Source: Paulinella micropora (lineage: Eukaryota > Cercozoa > Imbricatea > Euglyphida). From it: DNA of 32,494 nucleotides. The DNA lies in assembly GCA_009731375.1 (NCBI GenBank), contig BJOX01000121.1, forward strand, positions 915,531-948,024, written 5' to 3'. Below, one piece after another: positions 18,340 through 28,493 of the stretch. Made by a program: the position numbers and the translations under genes. The notes below the pieces were generated by a model. The model ran no database searches, was not told the origin of the DNA, and saw only the letters and a program-made list of their open reading frames with translations. Within the stretch, counting starts at the first letter, position 1. Each line of letters begins with the position of its first letter.

Positions 18340-18607
18340 GTGCTTCTCTGTCAATGGCTGATGCATTTCTGCACATGCGCCTCCATCGTCTCACGTGAGG
18401 GGAGTACGAAGAATTGACGATAAGCTCTAATGACACCCCCGCAAGGGCAGTTCCAACACACTTCCAGACGGGCCGGTATGTTCAATGAAAATACTGGTCC
18501 AGAAATAGACCGGTATGTTCAATGAAAATACTGGTGGCACCGACGGGAATCGAACTGGCGACAGGGCCCAGATGGTAGAACTTGACCACTGGGCTATCAC
18601 GGTGTCC
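18340..18607 (-). mobile_element. tRNA-derived SINE copy 3, with duplicated module
   Basis: Same family as 18059-18287 with nearly identical head and body. An extra 38-bp module in the body (near 18475-18535) duplicates the stretch around TTCAATGAAAATACTGG. It is the same module doubled in copy 1. Confidence 0.88.
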
Positions 18608-18668
<61 letters not shown>

Positions 18669-18870
18669 TAAAAAAATAAAAAAATAAAAAAAAAATAAAT
18701 GAATAAATAAAACGAAAAATAAAAAATATATATTCAGAAAAAAGAAAGAAAGAGAGAAAGAAGGAAAGAAAGAAAGCAGGAAAGAAAGAAAGAAAGAAAG
18801 AAAGAAAGAAGAAGAAGAAGAAGAGAAGAAAGAAAAGAAAAGAACATAAAAGAAAAGAAAAGAAAAGAAA
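18608..18870. repeat. (AAT)n, (AAAT)n and (GAAA)n arrays
   Basis: AAT triplets adjoining the SINE head, then A-rich AAAT units, then GAAA/GAA purine repeats. Confidence 0.95.
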
Positions 18871-19416
18871 GCTTTGTTGGAATAGAGCATGTTATCCACA
18901 CATGGACAAGCGTGTGTGCATGTGCGTGTTTTCGTAAGTGTTTATGTTTGTGTTTATGTTTGTGTTTGTAACTACGCACCTGAAAAAGATTTTGAAACAG
19001 AGCTGGGACTGGATCCAGACTCTTTGCATTCCCCACTGCATTGTTGCCTTTCCTGTAAGTTAGTCTTTCTGTCATGCGACGTAGTCATTCTTGATGTTCT
19101 TGCTGTTGCTCCATGCTTCCACACAAGAAAAATGTAGCTGCCATAACTCCAGCCGCTCCCCATAAGGCCGAGAACGGCTACATAGACATAATAGATTGAT
19201 GGATTGATATTTACAGATAAATAGATGGATAGTTGGGTAGATAGATAGATAGGCAAATATATATAGATAGTTAAATAGTTAGGTAGATGGATAGATAGAT
19301 AGATGGATGGCCAGATGTTATCATCATTATCCCACCCATTGCATGAAAATCATTAAAACTGAAAATAATAAACGTATTACTGCTATCTATCGATCTACCT
19401 AGCCCAGCGGCACGTT

Positions 19417-19465
<49 letters not shown>

Positions 19466-19965
19466 CTGTCAAAGTCTACGAGGGCTACACACACAGTAAT
19501 AGCACATTTCCTCCAACTATCTGCCTGTCCTTCGTCCATCCACCCATACACACACTCATAGCAGTAATACATTTACACTTTTCAATGGTAATGATAATAA
19601 TGCAATTCGGTGGTATAATGATGATGCCAACTGTCCATCCATTCATCCATCTATCCATCTACCCAAATATCTATCTATATCTATATCTATATATCTATGT
19701 ATCTACCTAACCAAATAGCACCTTCTTTCTTATTGTCTCTCTATCGATCCATATACGTACATATAACATTTGTACCTTTATTCCACCTATCTGCCTATTC
19801 TTCCATGCATCCATACGCAAATTCATGCATAAATACACATACATTCATACATACGAGTGTACATACATGCATGCGCACATCTATCGATCTATCCAGCGGC
19901 TATCTCTATTTAACTAACTAACAACTAGCTATGGAACATGCATAGACAATACACCTAACTACCTA
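18871..19965. other. Mixed short repeats and unique spacers, no gene
   Basis: Contains GTTTGTGTTTAT repeats (18930-18970), unique sequence to 19190, decayed GATA units (19195-19310), (TTG)n at 19415-19465 and degenerate ATCT/CATC units to 19965. No coding frame beyond repeat-driven ones. Confidence 0.6.
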
Positions 19966-19974
19966 CCTATCTAC

Positions 19975-20056
<82 letters not shown>

Positions 20057-20066
20057 GTTCCCCTAC

Positions 20067-20141
<75 letters not shown>

Positions 20142-20158
20142 CCTACCTACCTATCTAC

Positions 20159-20225
<67 letters not shown>

Positions 20226-20244
20226 CCAATCTATCAATCTATCA

Positions 20245-20321
<77 letters not shown>

Positions 20322-20390
20322 CCTATCTATCTATCTTAGTATCTATCTATCTACCTGCCTACCTGCCTACCTACCTACCTACCTACCTAC

Positions 20391-20460
<70 letters not shown>

Positions 20461-20461
20461 G
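19966..20461. repeat. (ATCT)n microsatellite
   Basis: About 500 bp of ATCT tetranucleotides with ACCT-type interruptions, ending directly at the left arm of the large inverted repeat. Confidence 0.97.
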
Positions 20462-20471
20462 GGGTTCAGAT

Positions 20472-20657
20472 CTAACTATCTCCTACAATGACGATTTTGT
20501 GTCCGCCGTCAATCGCGCGCAGCGCAAGGGCTAAACAGGCAACCAACTCCTGACCATGGCTGATGAAGTCGGGGCGTGATGCAAAGGGTTGATGAAGTCG
20601 GGGTTGTAGAAGGTAACTCACAACGAGCGTGAACTCCTGAAACCTCGACTTGCTCAT
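20472..20657 (-). CDS. 61-codon frame in the left arm, doubtful
   Basis: Reads [20 protein letters not shown] to [11 protein letters not shown] and a stop. It is identical to the frame in the other arm except D for N near residue 50. Non-repetitive composition and a hydrophobic end are the only arguments for coding; no family is recognised and one recent duplication explains the conservation. Confidence 0.2.
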   Translation of the reverse strand: MSKSRFQEFTLVVSYLLQPRLHQPFASRPDFISHGQELVACLALALRAIDGGHKIVIVGDS

Positions 20658-20757
20658 GGCATCATCTCCTTAGGGCACACGCTCCTGGGGAGTGTTCTAG
20701 TGTTGTCCCGTATAGTTCAAAAGGGCTCGGCTACCTTTCGGCTTGAACTGGGCACAG

Positions 20758-20788
20758 ACACCAACCACAGCGAGACAGTGGTTGGTGT
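20758..20788. other. Perfect 11-bp hairpin in the left arm
   Basis: ACACCAACCAC pairs with GTGGTTGGTGT across a 9-nt loop. A second potential stem (AGTTCAA/TTGAACT) lies just to the left at 20714-20748. The other arm has the same structure at 23685-23715. Confidence 0.7.
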
Positions 20789-20880
20789 GCAGCTTGGCCG
20801 GTGCTGAAAGTTCTTGTCCGGGGGTAGTATAGGAGGCCATGGCTTTTCAAGCTAAGCCACGCCCATAGATTAAACATATC

Positions 20881-20897
20881 TATCTATCTATCTATCC

Positions 20898-20928
<31 letters not shown>

Positions 20929-21094
20929 ATATCGTCTACCTGCCTTTTAAAGTGGCCTGTCGGATGAAGTGTGCACGGATCTGACTATTTCTATCCTATC
21001 TATTTATCTATCTATTTATCCATCTCTATCCATCTACCATCTATCTTTCACTTAGGATTGCACGATTGGTCCAGCCTATTCACTGCCCTTTCTA
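20881..21094. other. Spacer with AT dinucleotides and unique sequence
   Basis: ATCT and TATA repeats to about 20930, then unique sequence with decayed ATCT units. No gene. Confidence 0.5.
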
Positions 21095-21106
21095 ATATCT
21101 ATCTAC

Positions 21107-21187
<81 letters not shown>

Positions 21188-21271
21188 AATGTCTATCTAT
21201 CAATGTCTATCTATCTATATCTATCTATCTATCTATTATTCTATCTATCTATTATTCTATCTATCTATTAT

Positions 21272-21355
<84 letters not shown>
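21095..21355. repeat. (ATCT)n microsatellite
   Basis: ATCT units with AATGTCTATC and ATTATTCTATC variants repeated several times. Confidence 0.97.
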
Positions 21356-21356
<1 letters not shown>

Positions 21357-21459
21357 TCCAAACGGCCCTATCCACCTGTCACTCAAAGGCCAACCCAATA
21401 GCCAGATCTAGCTAGTCATGGCAGCACTTAAAAAAAAGCAGCAGACATATGAAACTACT
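21356..21459. other. Short unique spacer
   Basis: About 100 bp without recognised features between two arrays. Confidence 0.5.
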
Positions 21460-21564
21460 GCTACTACTACTACTATTACTACTACCACTACTACTGCTAC
21501 TACTACTACCACTACTACGCGCAAAGAAAACCCCAATTGCTAAATAGTAATAGAAGCAGTAGCA

Positions 21565-21618
<54 letters not shown>

Positions 21619-21631
21619 GTAGTAGTAGTAG

Positions 21632-21682
<51 letters not shown>

Positions 21683-21726
21683 CTAGTAGCAGTAGTAGTA
21701 ATAGTACTAGTAATGGTAGTAGCAGT

Positions 21727-21782
<56 letters not shown>

Positions 21783-22203
21783 CAGTAGTAGGTAGTAGTA
21801 GTGTTAGTGGTAGTTTTAGTAGTAGTAGTATTTGTAGAAGTAAAAGACGAAGAAAAAAAAGAAAAAAAAGAAAGAAAAGAAAGAAAGAAGAAGAAGAAGA
21901 AGAAGAAGAAGAAGAAGAAGAAGAAGAAGAAGAAGAAGCAGAAGGAGGAGGAGGAGGAGGAGAAGAAGAAGAAGAAGAAGAAGAAGAAGAAGGAGGAGGA
22001 GGAGGAGGAGGAGAAGAAGAAGAAGAAGAAGAAGAAGAAGAAGCAGTAATAGTCGCAATAGTGGTAGTACTAGAAGTAGTAGTAGTAGTAGTAGTAGAAG
22101 AAATAGTACTAAATAGTAGTACTAGTAGTAGAAGAGTAGCAGCAGTAGCATCAGCAGCAAGCAGCAGAAGCAGCAACCAGCAGCAGCAACCACCAGCAGC
22201 AGC

Positions 22204-22247
<44 letters not shown>

Positions 22248-22252
22248 AAGTA

Positions 22253-22304
<52 letters not shown>

Positions 22305-22319
22305 CAGAAGAAGAAGAAG

Positions 22320-22350
<31 letters not shown>

Positions 22351-22367
22351 TACAGTAGTAGTACAGC

Positions 22368-22402
<35 letters not shown>

Positions 22403-22411
22403 ACAGCAACA

Positions 22412-22484
<73 letters not shown>

Positions 22485-22506
22485 CAGCAGCAGCAGCAGC
22501 AGTAGC

Positions 22507-22544
<38 letters not shown>

Positions 22545-22547
22545 CTA

Positions 22548-22601
<54 letters not shown>

Positions 22602-22715
22602 CAAAAGAAGAAGAAGAAGAACAAGAAGAAGAAGAAGAAGAAGAAGAAGATAGTAGTAGCAGTAGTAGTAGTAGTAGTAGTAGTAGTAGTTGCAGTAGTT
22701 GCAGTAGTATGCAGT
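21460..22715. repeat. Compound (GTA)n, (GAA)n, (GGA)n, (GCA)n array
   Basis: About 1.25 kb of purine-rich triplets switching phase and type many times. Triplet arrays keep all frames open, hence long false V/E/S/Y-rich frames on both strands. Confidence 0.97.
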
Positions 22716-22870
22716 TGTTCCACCATTCCTTTCCATATTTTGGCCGAAAGCGCAGCCTTCCCTATCTCTTAACTCGGGCGAAATGCTGCCTCTGAAGGCT
22801 TCCAACCCAATTCTATAGAGCCATCCACCTAGACAACACGCGTCATATCTGTCCGATCTATCTAAAGTAG
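22716..22870 (-). repeat. Probable retroposon 3' end feeding the ACT array
   Basis: On the minus strand, about 150 bp of non-repetitive, partly open sequence (YDACCLGGWLYRIGLEAF in one frame) runs through AATGGTGGAACAACTGC directly into TACTGC/ACT repeats. This looks like a retroelement 3' end whose tail became the array. Only one copy is visible, so the call is tentative. Confidence 0.35.
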
Positions 22871-22965
22871 TACAGGAAGTAAGAAAGGGGGAGGAGCAGG
22901 GAGAGGAGGCGGAGGAGGAGGGGGAGGAGGAGGGGGAGGAAGAGGAGGAGGAGGAGGAGGTGAAG

Positions 22966-23006
<41 letters not shown>

Positions 23007-23177
23007 ANNNNNNNNNNATGATGATAAAGATGATGAAGATGATGATGATGATGATGAAGAAGAAGAAGAAGAAGAAGAAGAAGGAGAAGAAGGAGGAGGA
23101 GGAGGAGGAGGAGAAGTAGTGGTAGTAGCAGTAGCAGAAGAGTAGCAGAAGAGTAGCAGAAGAGTAGCAGCAGCAGT

Positions 23178-23235
<58 letters not shown>
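22871..23235. repeat. Purine triplet arrays, A run and gap
   Basis: GGA/GAA-rich sequence, an A run, 10 N (23008-23017), then GAT, GAA, GCA and GTA arrays. Confidence 0.95.
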
Positions 23236-23245
<10 letters not shown>

Positions 23246-23272
23246 AGGAGCCTTTCAAGGATAGATAGATAC

Positions 23273-23334
<62 letters not shown>

Positions 23335-23422
23335 GAGATGTCGCAAAGGAATGTAGTCCTTGCAAAGGAACGCAGTTTCACATCAAACAGTAATTTGTGT
23401 ATTGTGCATGTGTCCGGGATGG

Positions 23423-23463
<41 letters not shown>

Positions 23464-23561
23464 GTAGATAGATAGATAGATTAAGAGAGATAGAGAAATA
23501 CGCAGATAGGTTAGACAGATAGATAGGTTAGATAGATAGGATAGATAGGTTAAATAGATAG

Positions 23562-23592
<31 letters not shown>
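23236..23592. repeat. (GATA)n arrays with unique inserts
   Basis: GATA arrays at 23262-23335 and 23427-23592 flank about 90 bp of unique sequence. At 23244-23260, between the GTA and GATA arrays, lies GGAGGAGCCTTTCAAGG, a truncated copy of the end seen at 24781. Confidence 0.9.
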
Positions 23593-24011
23593 GATATGTT
23601 TAATCTATGGGCGTGGCTTAGCTTGAAAAGCCATGGCCTCCTATACTACCCCCGGACAAGAACTTTCAGCACCGGCCAAGCTGCACACCAACCACTGTCT
23701 CGCTGTGGTTGGTGTCTGTGCCCAGTTCAAGCCGAAAGGTAGCCGAGCCCTTTTGAACTATACGGGACAACACTAGAACACTCCCCAGGAGCGTGTGCCC
23801 TAAGGAGATGATGCCATGAGCAAGTCGAGGTTTCAGGAGTTCACGCTCGTTGTGAGTTACCTTCTACAACCCCGACTTCATCAACCCTTTGCATCACGCC
23901 CCGACTTCATCAGCCATGGTCAGGAGTTGGTTGCCTGTTTAGCCCTTGCGCTGCGCGCGATTAACGGCGGACACAAAATCGTCATTGTAGGAGATAGTTA
24001 GATCTGAACCC
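23593..24011 (+). repeat. 419-bp inverted repeat, right arm
   Basis: Partner of 20462-20880, embedded in GATA repeats. Equal length without indels and near identity imply recent origin or gene conversion. The 2.7-kb interval between the arms is almost entirely simple sequence. Confidence 0.92.
23816..24001 (+). CDS. 61-codon frame in the right arm, doubtful
   Basis: Same frame as 20472-20657 with N instead of D near residue 50. Starts at ATG 23816, stops TAG. Function unknown; may be a chance frame inside a repeat. Confidence 0.2.
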   Translation: MSKSRFQEFTLVVSYLLQPRLHQPFASRPDFISHGQELVACLALALRAINGGHKIVIVGDS

Positions 24012-24029
24012 TAGGCTGAGTTGCCAGTG

Positions 24030-24101
24030 GCAGAGACCGTCTCCAGGGATAGATAGATAGATAGATAGATAGATAAGTAAGTAGGCACGTAGGTAAATAT
24101 G
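24030..24101. repeat. (GATA)n microsatellite
   Basis: GATA units and decayed GTAG/GTAA units right of the 419-bp arm. Confidence 0.9.
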
Positions 24102-24156
24102 ACCTGGCTGAGGTGTGCCAAAGGCTTCCTCCATAAAGTTCCACGACAACGGATCC
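24102..24156 (-). repeat. Short repeat copy 1 (about 55 bp)
   Basis: ACCTGGCTGAGGTGTGCC to CGACAACGGATCC, shared with 24800-24854 at roughly 90 percent. It is bounded by a (GAA)n array on the right and decayed GATA on the left. Confidence 0.85.
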
Positions 24157-24486
24157 AGAAGAAGAAGAAGAAGACGAAGAAGAAGAAGAAGAAGAAGAAG
24201 AAGAAGAAGAAGAAGAAGAAGAAGAAGAAGAAGAAGAAGAAGAAGAAGAAGAAGAAGAAGAAGAAAAAGAAAAAGAAGAAAAAGAAGAAAAAGAAGAAAA
24301 AGAATAAGAATAAGAAGAAAAATAATAATAATAAGAAGAAAAAGAAGAAGAAGAAGAAGAAGGAGAAGAAGAAGGAGAAGAAGAAGGAGAAGAAGAAGGA
24401 GGAGGAGGAGGAGGAGAAGAAGAAGAAGAAGAAGAAGAAGAAGAAGAAGAAGAAGAAGAAGAAGAAGAAGAAATAAAAGGAAAAAG

Positions 24487-24540
<54 letters not shown>

Positions 24541-24632
24541 GAATAGTAGTAGCAGTAGTAGTAGTGGTAGAAGTAGTAGCAGCAGCAGCAGCAGCAGCAG
24601 CAGGAATAGTAGTAGTAGCAGCAGTAGTAGTA

Positions 24633-24674
<42 letters not shown>

Positions 24675-24696
24675 ATAGTAGCAGCAGCAGCACTAG

Positions 24697-24762
<66 letters not shown>

Positions 24763-24780
24763 GTAGTAGGTAGTAGTAGT
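24157..24780. repeat. (GAA)n then (GTA)n arrays
   Basis: About 320 bp of GAA with AAAG/GGA variants, then about 290 bp of GTA with GCA interruptions. Long K-, R-, E- or V-rich frames here are artefacts. Confidence 0.97.
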
Positions 24781-24890
24781 GAAGGAGCCTTTCAAGATTA
24801 CCTGGCTGTGGTGTGCCAAAGGCTTGCATCATAAAGTTCCACGACAACGGATCCTTTGCTGTGCCCTCTCCAAACTGTATGCATTTGCGT
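24781..24890 (-). repeat. Short repeat copy 2 with an (ACT)n tail
   Basis: On the minus strand this unit ends CTTGAAAGGCTCCTTC and continues directly into (ACT)n, as expected for a retroposon 3' end. The same ending, truncated, is seen at 23244-23260. 24800-24854 matches 24102-24156. Confidence 0.7.
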
Positions 24891-25015
24891 ATGTAGGTAT
24901 ATGCTCTTTGGTAGGTACGTAGGTAGGTACGTAGGTACGTAGGTAAGTAGGTAAGTAGGTAGGTAGGTAGGTACATAAGTAGATAGGTAGGTAGGTAGGT
25001 AGGTGAGAGAAGAGA
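24891..25015. repeat. (GTAG)n and GTACG-type array
   Basis: Degenerate GGTA/GTAC tetranucleotides. Confidence 0.9.
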
Positions 25016-25121
25016 GGAAGTTAAGTTACGTAGGTTCGAGCTAGTTACATGTGGGTGGAGGAGCAAACGCACGTCTACATCTCGATGCCATGACGCGGCC
25101 CCAATCACTGGATCGGGATAC
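25016..25121. other. Short unique spacer
   Basis: About 100 bp of GC-balanced unique sequence, open on both strands, too short to judge. Confidence 0.4.
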
Positions 25122-25389
25122 TAGAGAGATAGAGAGAGAGAGAGAGAGAGACGGGGGGGGGGGGGGGGGGGGGGGGGGAGNNNNNNNNNNNNNNNNNNNN
25201 NNNNNNNNNNNNNNNNNNNNNNNNNNNNNNNNNNNNNNNNNNNNNNNNNNNNNNNNNNNNNNNNNNNNNNNNNNNNNNNNNNNNNNNNNNNNNNNNNNNN
25301 NNNNNNNNNNNNNNNNNNNNNNNNNNNNNNNNNNNNNNNNNNNNNNNNNNNNNNNNNNNNNNNNNNNNNNNNNNNNNNNNNNNNNNNNN

Positions 25390-25430
<41 letters not shown>
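25122..25430. repeat. (GA)n, G homopolymers and a 209-N gap
   Basis: GA repeat and a G run, N from 25181 to 25389, then about 40 more G. The gap is flanked by G on both sides, typical of failed read-through. Confidence 0.95.
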
Positions 25431-25431
<1 letters not shown>

Positions 25432-25463
25432 GGTTGCACGCCAGCCGTAAAAAAGCCGGTAGG

Positions 25464-25466
25464 GTG

Positions 25467-25521
<55 letters not shown>

Positions 25522-25620
25522 GTAGATAGATAGAGAGAGAGCCTAGATAGATAGGTAGATAGATAAATAAATAGATAGATAGATAGATGGATAGATAGAT
25601 AAATAGATAAATAGATAGAT

Positions 25621-25673
<53 letters not shown>

Positions 25674-25690
25674 GTAGGTATGTAGATAGA
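25464..25690. repeat. (GATA)n microsatellite
   Basis: GATA units with AAATA, GATG and GGTA interruptions. Confidence 0.95.
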
Positions 25691-25942
25691 TACATGCGTG
25701 AGCACACATCCACGCACCCACACATACATCCGCACACTGGCTTTACACACACGAACACATGAACATACGCCAATTATTACACACGAACAACCTCATGGTT
25801 CACTTTCCCAAACTAGCATACTTGCATCCACACATTGGACTTTAACTACAAATTCCTTCTTGGTGATTCGATGTAAAACGGTTTTCTCTCTCTCTTTCAT
25901 ACAGGTTGACTACATATTCCTTCTGTGTGATTGGCTGTCCAA

Positions 25943-25992
<50 letters not shown>

Positions 25993-26231
25993 TCTCTCTC
26001 TTTCTTTCTCTGCATAGAACAAGGCACCACATCAAATGCTGTATGTATGTATGTATGTATGCATGTATGTAATATTGCATGTGTGTATGTATGTATGTAT
26101 GTTTGCATGTATGCATGTATGCATGTTGTGTGTGCATGTATGTGTGATATTATATAGTATGACACCACATCAAATGGACGCCTACATGATGTGGCACCAT
26201 TCACAGGATCAAAATACTGTACATGGACTGC
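25691..26231. other. Mixed CA-rich, (CT)n and (GTAT)n stretch
   Basis: A CACACA/ACATAC-rich part is followed by a roughly 70-bp segment present in two diverged copies (around 25850 and 25910, CTACAAATTCCTTCTTGGTGATT-like). Next come (CT)n 25945-26010 and (GTAT)n 26041-26150. ACCACATCAAATG occurs at 26026 and 26164. No gene supported. Confidence 0.6.
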
Positions 26232-26249
26232 CGATAGATAGATTGATAA

Positions 26250-26290
<41 letters not shown>

Positions 26291-26310
26291 ATATAGATAG
26301 ATGGATAGGA
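26232..26310. repeat. (GATA)n microsatellite
   Basis: Short GATA array. Confidence 0.95.
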
Positions 26311-27085
26311 GGGAAGACAGATGAAACATACATCCATGCATATGCAATACAATTGATTCACGCATATGACCATAAAACCATGCATTCACAGGATAAATGT
26401 CTGGATGCATGTATATATGTTCGGGTATGTGAATCATGAAATTGCTTTTGTGGAATCATGGGTGTGATGAAAGTATTACATACGTGTGCATGTATGTTCA
26501 TGCATTTCTGAAGCAAACGTGTGGGTGTATAATGGGGTGCGTGGATGTGTGCCTATACGTGTAACAATCAAATAAAATGGTTACATCTCGGATGCAAGTA
26601 TGTTAGTTTGGGTATGTGAATCATGGATCTTGAGATTGTTCACGTGTAATCATTGGCGAATGTTCAGTTGTGTACGCAGGTACATGACATGTTCATGTGT
26701 GTGGAGAGCTAGAGTGGACGTATGTGTGGGTGTGGATGTGTGCTCAGGCATGTATCTATCTATTTATCTATCTATAGATATCTAGTCTCACTCTCTCTAT
26801 CTACCTGTATCTACCGATGCCAAGAAAACAGCGCAATACCCGGAATTTCGGATAGTTACCGCAAAACCAGAGCAAAATCGGCAAAACTTGCCACTGTCAC
26901 GAAAATTCGCAGAATTTTCTCTGATTTTGCGGTGTGGAAAGCTGCTCGGAAATGGAAACTGTCCGAAGATTCGGGGTACACAGGATCAGAATACTGTACA
27001 CAGACTTGTGAATGCATATGTTCATGCGCATGAATCAATTGTATTGCATTTCCATCTTCCTTCTGTCCACCTGTCTATGTATGTT
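26311..27085. other. Unassigned region with diverged internal duplications
   Basis: GGGTATGTGAATCATG occurs at about 26423 and 26613. CACAGGATCA(A/G)AATACTGTACA links 26200 with 26980. GAATCAATTGTATTGCAT (27033) has an inverted match at about 26345. 26820-26970 is a GC-balanced unique block without a recognised domain. I see old segmental shuffling but no gene. Confidence 0.45.
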
Positions 27086-27144
27086 AATTATATCTATCCA
27101 TCTATCTTCTATCTATCTATCTATCTACTTACCTACCTACCTAC

Positions 27145-27179
<35 letters not shown>

Positions 27180-27194
27180 CCTACCTAGCTACCG

Positions 27195-27255
<61 letters not shown>

Positions 27256-27275
27256 ATCTACCTACCTAGCTACCG

Positions 27276-27342
<67 letters not shown>

Positions 27343-27388
27343 ATCTATCTATCTATCTATCTACGCAAATACTACATACCTACCGCCA

Positions 27389-27452
<64 letters not shown>
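27086..27452. repeat. (ATCT)n microsatellite
   Basis: ATCT array with repeated CTACCTACCTAGCTACCGATC interruptions. Confidence 0.95.
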
Positions 27453-27454
<2 letters not shown>

Positions 27455-27545
27455 CTTTACCCACAGACTTCCTTGGTTGACGAAATCAGAAGCTCCTTTT
27501 TCTGACATTAGTCGATATCTCATCTATCTATCTATCTATCTATCT
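27453..27545 (+). repeat. 5'-truncated repeat copy with an (ATCT)n tail
   Basis: TACTTTACCCACAGACTTCC to GACATTAGTCGATATCTC, then ATCT. It matches only the last about 70 bp of the next unit, which is the pattern of a 5'-truncated retroposon. Confidence 0.75.
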
Positions 27546-27887
27546 ACGGGAAGCACAATCCTGTTCCCTCAGGGTGCCCTTTCTCGCTTGTTGAGCCCGG
27601 AATAAAACCCACAGTGCTCTGTCGGTTTATACTAGACTGTCGAACAGTCTCGAAACTCCATCTGCTTACTGGGTCCTCTGTAATGGAGGTGGGAGCTCGT
27701 TCTGCAAGGGGCGCTTATGGAACGAGCCCTGGCCCCGCCTGGTACTAGGGAGATTTGGTATTGCCTGTATCAGTCCCTTCCGTGCAAACATCACGGCTTA
27801 GCTGGACATCGGGTTAATACTTTACCCACAGACTTCCTTGGTTGACGAAATCAGAAGCTCCTTTTTTCTGACATTAGTCCATATTTC

Positions 27888-27890
<3 letters not shown>
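27546..27890 (+). repeat. About 345-bp repeat unit with an (ATCT)n tail
   Basis: Begins CGGGAAGCACAATCC and ends GACATTAGTCCATATTTC before an ATCT array. An AGACTGT/ACAGTCT hairpin lies near 27634. No frame is convincing. Its 3' part is shared with 27453-27515. Likely a short retroposon or LINE 3' end of unknown family. Confidence 0.65.
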
Positions 27891-27942
<52 letters not shown>

Positions 27943-28305
27943 GATCTATCTATCTATCTATCTATCTTTCTATCTGCCAATCAGTCAATGGATCTGATCA
28001 ATTGATATATAAACCCATTCACCAATCTAGGTATGCGTCGGTACACCTGCCTGCTTTCCAATCTACGCATAAGCCTGTCGGCCTGTCGAGCACATGGAAA
28101 AAGAAGGATTCCTTTTGCGCGAAATTTTCCGTAAATTGCGATCGGAATCAGGGCTAATTCTAAATTTAAAAAACCGTCCCCATGTTGTGTGTGGCCCTCT
28201 TCTCTTGTTGCTATCATGGGTACAGCTGTTGATTAAATTTTCTGTTATTGGTGGACTTTCTCTGTTTGTTGTTTCTTTCCTCTCCTTACTTTCCCTTCCT
28301 TCCTT
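27891..28305. other. (ATCT)n array then unassigned sequence
   Basis: ATCT to about 27975, then unique sequence with a pyrimidine-rich end. No domain recognised. Confidence 0.5.
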
Positions 28306-28315
28306 CTTCTTCTTC

Positions 28316-28383
<68 letters not shown>
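28306..28383. repeat. (TTC)n and (ATT)n array
   Basis: Short TTC run, then ATT triplets abutting the SINE head. Confidence 0.95.
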
Positions 28384-28483
28384 GGACACCGTGATAGCCC
28401 AGTGGTCAAGTTCTACCATCTGGGCCCTGTCGCCAGTTCGATTCCCGTCGGTGCCACCAGTATTTTCATTGAACATACCGGTC
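28384..28483 (+). mobile_element. tRNA-derived SINE copy 4, cut by a gap
   Basis: tRNA-like head with A box at 28395-28405 and B box at 28436-28445, ending GGTGCCACCA. The first part of the family body follows and is cut by N at 28484-28493. The head is close to a tRNA but its T and anticodon arms do not pair well, so it is not a functional tRNA gene. Confidence 0.85.
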
Positions 28484-28493
28484 NNNNNNNNNN

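Larger units (their letters stand above)
20462..20880 (-). repeat. 419-bp inverted repeat, left arm
   Basis: The reverse complement of 23593-24011 with equal length and only one mismatch noticed (near 20508). It lies inside ATCT arrays on both sides, just as the other arm lies inside GATA arrays. It contains a 61-codon frame and two hairpins. Either two copies of one repeat family or arms of an inverted duplication. Confidence 0.92.

Noticed and set aside
21460-22795. Long open frames of 250-360 codons on both strands (poly-V, E, S, T, L)
   Set aside because: They follow GTA/GAA/GCA triplet arrays, which lack stop codons in most frames. The predicted products are homopolymers with no domain and appear on both strands.
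24099-25108. Frames of 125-365 codons rich in K, R, E or F, T, L
   Set aside because: Generated by GAA and GTA arrays, and the same DNA is open in several frames.
28384-28456. Functional tRNA gene
   Set aside because: A and B boxes and a GCCACCA end are present, but the anticodon and T arms do not pair properly, and the sequence continues into a body repeated in three other copies, so it is a SINE head.
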